Assembly: GCA_009927245.1 (NCBI GenBank)
Contig: RFNI01000136.1
Span: 1-5,946, forward strand
Length of the DNA: 5,946 nucleotides
Direction: 5' to 3'
Source: Actinomycetota bacterium
GTDB lineage: Bacteria; Actinomycetota; Actinomycetes; Actinomycetales; Microbacteriaceae
A model generated the notes under the pieces. That model was not told the origin of the DNA. It made no database searches and worked only from the letters and a program-made list of their open reading frames with translations. The translations under genes and the position numbers were made by a program. Positions 4,727-5,946 of this stretch are shown here, one piece after another. Every line of letters starts with the position of its first letter. Positions within the stretch are counted from its first letter, which is position 1.

Positions 4727-5845
4727 TTAGCTTGCCAACATTTTAGTCTGGCTTGAACCAGTGGTCTCAGCCACCTGCACCCAAGCCTTACTGGCTGCAG
4801 AAGTTAGCACAGCGTCGATAAGAGCTGCTGCTCTAAGACCATCCACTAGGCCGGGGACCCCCTCGACTCCTTTACCTTGGAAGCCTTGATATGCATCTGA
4901 AACAAAGTCATTGAAAGCATCTTGATAACCCTGCGGGTGGCCAGAAGGTAGGTGAGAGAGTCTTCTACCATCAGCGGAGGTTAGAGTCTCTCCACCGTGC
5001 ATGATGATTTGGTTTGATGATCTACCGCCAACTAGAAGGGAATCTGGTTGTTCTTGGTTGAAGGTATAAGAAGCTTTAGAACCATCAAGTTCTAAAAGCA
5101 ACTGGTTCTTGCGTCCAAGAGATACTTGGCTAACAGTTAGTGTTCCTGTTGCACCACTTACTGTTTCAAACAAAATGGTTGCAATATCCTCAGTCTGAAC
5201 CTTTACGCCGTTACGGTCGGTAAATGCTTTAGAGGTGTTAGCAATCAAACGAGCGATGCGATCGCCAGTTACGAACTCCATTAGGTCACACCAGTGTGTA
5301 CCAATGTCAGCGAAAGCTCTTGAGTCTCCGCCGTCATTTGAATCAACTCTCCAGTTTTCTGAACTTGGATCAGTGAGCCAGTCTTGTAGATAGTTGCCGT
5401 GAATAAGGTGAACAGGTCCACCCTCACCATTTTGAACTCTTGATCTCATTTCACGAACTACTGGGTAGAAACGATATGCGAAAGGCACAGCGAAGCCAAC
5501 GTTGTTTGCGCCAACAACTGACTCAATGGCTTTAGCTTCAGCAAGTGTTACAGAGATTGGCTTCTCGCAAACAATCTGCTTTCCTGCTTTAGCTGCTGCG
5601 ATAGCAATCTCGGCATGCAGTGCGTTTGGTGTGCAGATATGCACAACCTGAACATCAGGAGATGCGACTAGTGCTTGCCAGGTTGCAAAGACAGTTGTTG
5701 CATTGTGTTTTGCAGCAAATGCTTTCCCTGATTCAACTGATGAACCCGCAACTCCAAATACTTGGTGCCCTGAGTTTCTGATTGCATTAGCGTGAACAGC
5801 GGCAATGAAACCGGTTCCAATGATTCCCGCATTAAGTTGTGTCAT
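4727..5845 (-). CDS. Gfo/Idh/MocA-family sugar oxidoreductase
   Basis: The 372-residue protein has an N-terminal Rossmann domain with GIIGTGFIA (7-15) for NAD(P) binding and the family signature CEKPI (93-97) with the catalytic lysine K95. The C-terminal alpha/beta domain carries 'FADIGTHWCDL' (178-188), placing the active-site D180 and H184. It oxidises a hydroxyl of a sugar, polyol or inositol, or interconverts such compounds through a keto form. Length and motifs are complete, so it should be active. The partner TIM-barrel isomerase downstream is a frequent companion, consistent with keto-sugar chemistry. The ATG lies 4 bases after the permease stop, with a purine-rich GAAAGAAG as the likely ribosome site inside the permease end. 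The last 20 residues are probably a flexible tail. Confidence 0.9.
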   Translation of the reverse strand: MTQLNAGIIGTGFIAAVHANAIRNSGHQVFGVAGSSVESGKAFAAKHNATTVFATWQALVASPDVQVVHICTPNALHAEIAIAAAKAGKQIVCEKPISVTLAEAKAIESVVGANNVGFAVPFAYRFYPVVREMRSRVQNGEGGPVHLIHGNYLQDWLTDPSSENWRVDSNDGGDSRAFADIGTHWCDLMEFVTGDRIARLIANTSKAFTDRNGVKVQTEDIATILFETVSGATGTLTVSQVSLGRKNQLLLELDGSKASYTFNQEQPDSLLVGGRSSNQIIMHGGETLTSADGRRLSHLPSGHPQGYQDAFNDFVSDAYQGFQGKGVEGVPGLVDGLRAAALIDAVLTSAASKAWVQVAETTGSSQTKMLAS

Positions 5846-5849
5846 CTTG

Positions 5850-5946
5850 CTACTTCTTTCTCGATAATGCCACTGCGAGAATGATGATCGCGCCTCTGAC
5901 TACCTGCTGCTGGCTAACATCTAGGCCGGCAAGAATGAGACCGTTG
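5850..5946 (-). CDS. C-terminal end of an RbsC-type sugar ABC transporter permease (partial)
   Basis: Only the last 31 codons lie in the window. They read 'NGLILAGLDVSQQQVVRGAI' followed by a hydrophobic run and a basic SRKK end. The NGLxLxG....QQVVxGxIIxLAV pattern is the usual C-terminus of ribose/xylose/inositol-type (RbsC/BPD_transp_2) permeases, covering the last transmembrane helix and cytoplasmic lysines. It would import the substrate of the downstream enzymes. The gene continues beyond the right edge, and its binding protein and ATPase are not visible here. The stop is 4 bases before the oxidoreductase ATG, indicating one operon. Confidence 0.78.
   Translation of the reverse strand, partial: NGLILAGLDVSQQQVVRGAIIILAVALSRKK

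Overview
The window looks like the chromosome of a compact, moderate-GC actinobacterium. Freshwater Microbacteriaceae of the Rhodoluna/Aquiluna type would fit, but this is an inference from gene content, tight packing, a GTG start, one apparently leaderless gene and the family mix. No rRNA, tRNA, insertion sequence or CRISPR array is present.

Layout. Positions 35-1738 hold a YciI-like protein (+), an extended short-chain dehydrogenase/reductase (-) and a small helix-hairpin-helix protein (+). Positions 1735-2877 (-) encode a secreted family 16 beta-glucanase with an N-terminal InlB-type repeat. Positions 2878-3372 form a 495-bp stretch with no conventional gene, which stands out because the other gene gaps are mostly a few bases or overlaps. 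Positions 3373-5946 (-) are one tightly packed operon read right to left: the end of an RbsC-type sugar ABC permease, a Gfo/Idh/MocA oxidoreductase, a TIM-barrel sugar isomerase/epimerase and a small ABM-fold protein. Together they look like uptake and oxidation/isomerisation of a sugar or polyol whose identity cannot be read here.

The part worth attention is the 495-bp gap. On the plus strand it holds a 27-residue, almost wholly hydrophobic peptide gene (3246-3329) with a strong Shine-Dalgarno sequence. Its charged residues D8, K15 and E22 are spaced exactly seven apart, as D5, K12 and Q19 are in the E. coli type I toxin TisB. Upstream lies an elaborate leader: a 17-bp stem (3109-3125/3195-3211) enclosing further stems, then an 8-bp hairpin that would mask the Shine-Dalgarno. 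The mismatches in these stems are G.U pairs only when read as plus-strand RNA. On the minus strand a -10-like TATACT and a good intrinsic terminator (3066-3089) would bound a roughly 85-nt RNA antisense to that leader. The whole reads as a candidate type I toxin-antitoxin locus, a class rarely described in actinobacteria. No expression data support this; it rests on sequence architecture alone.
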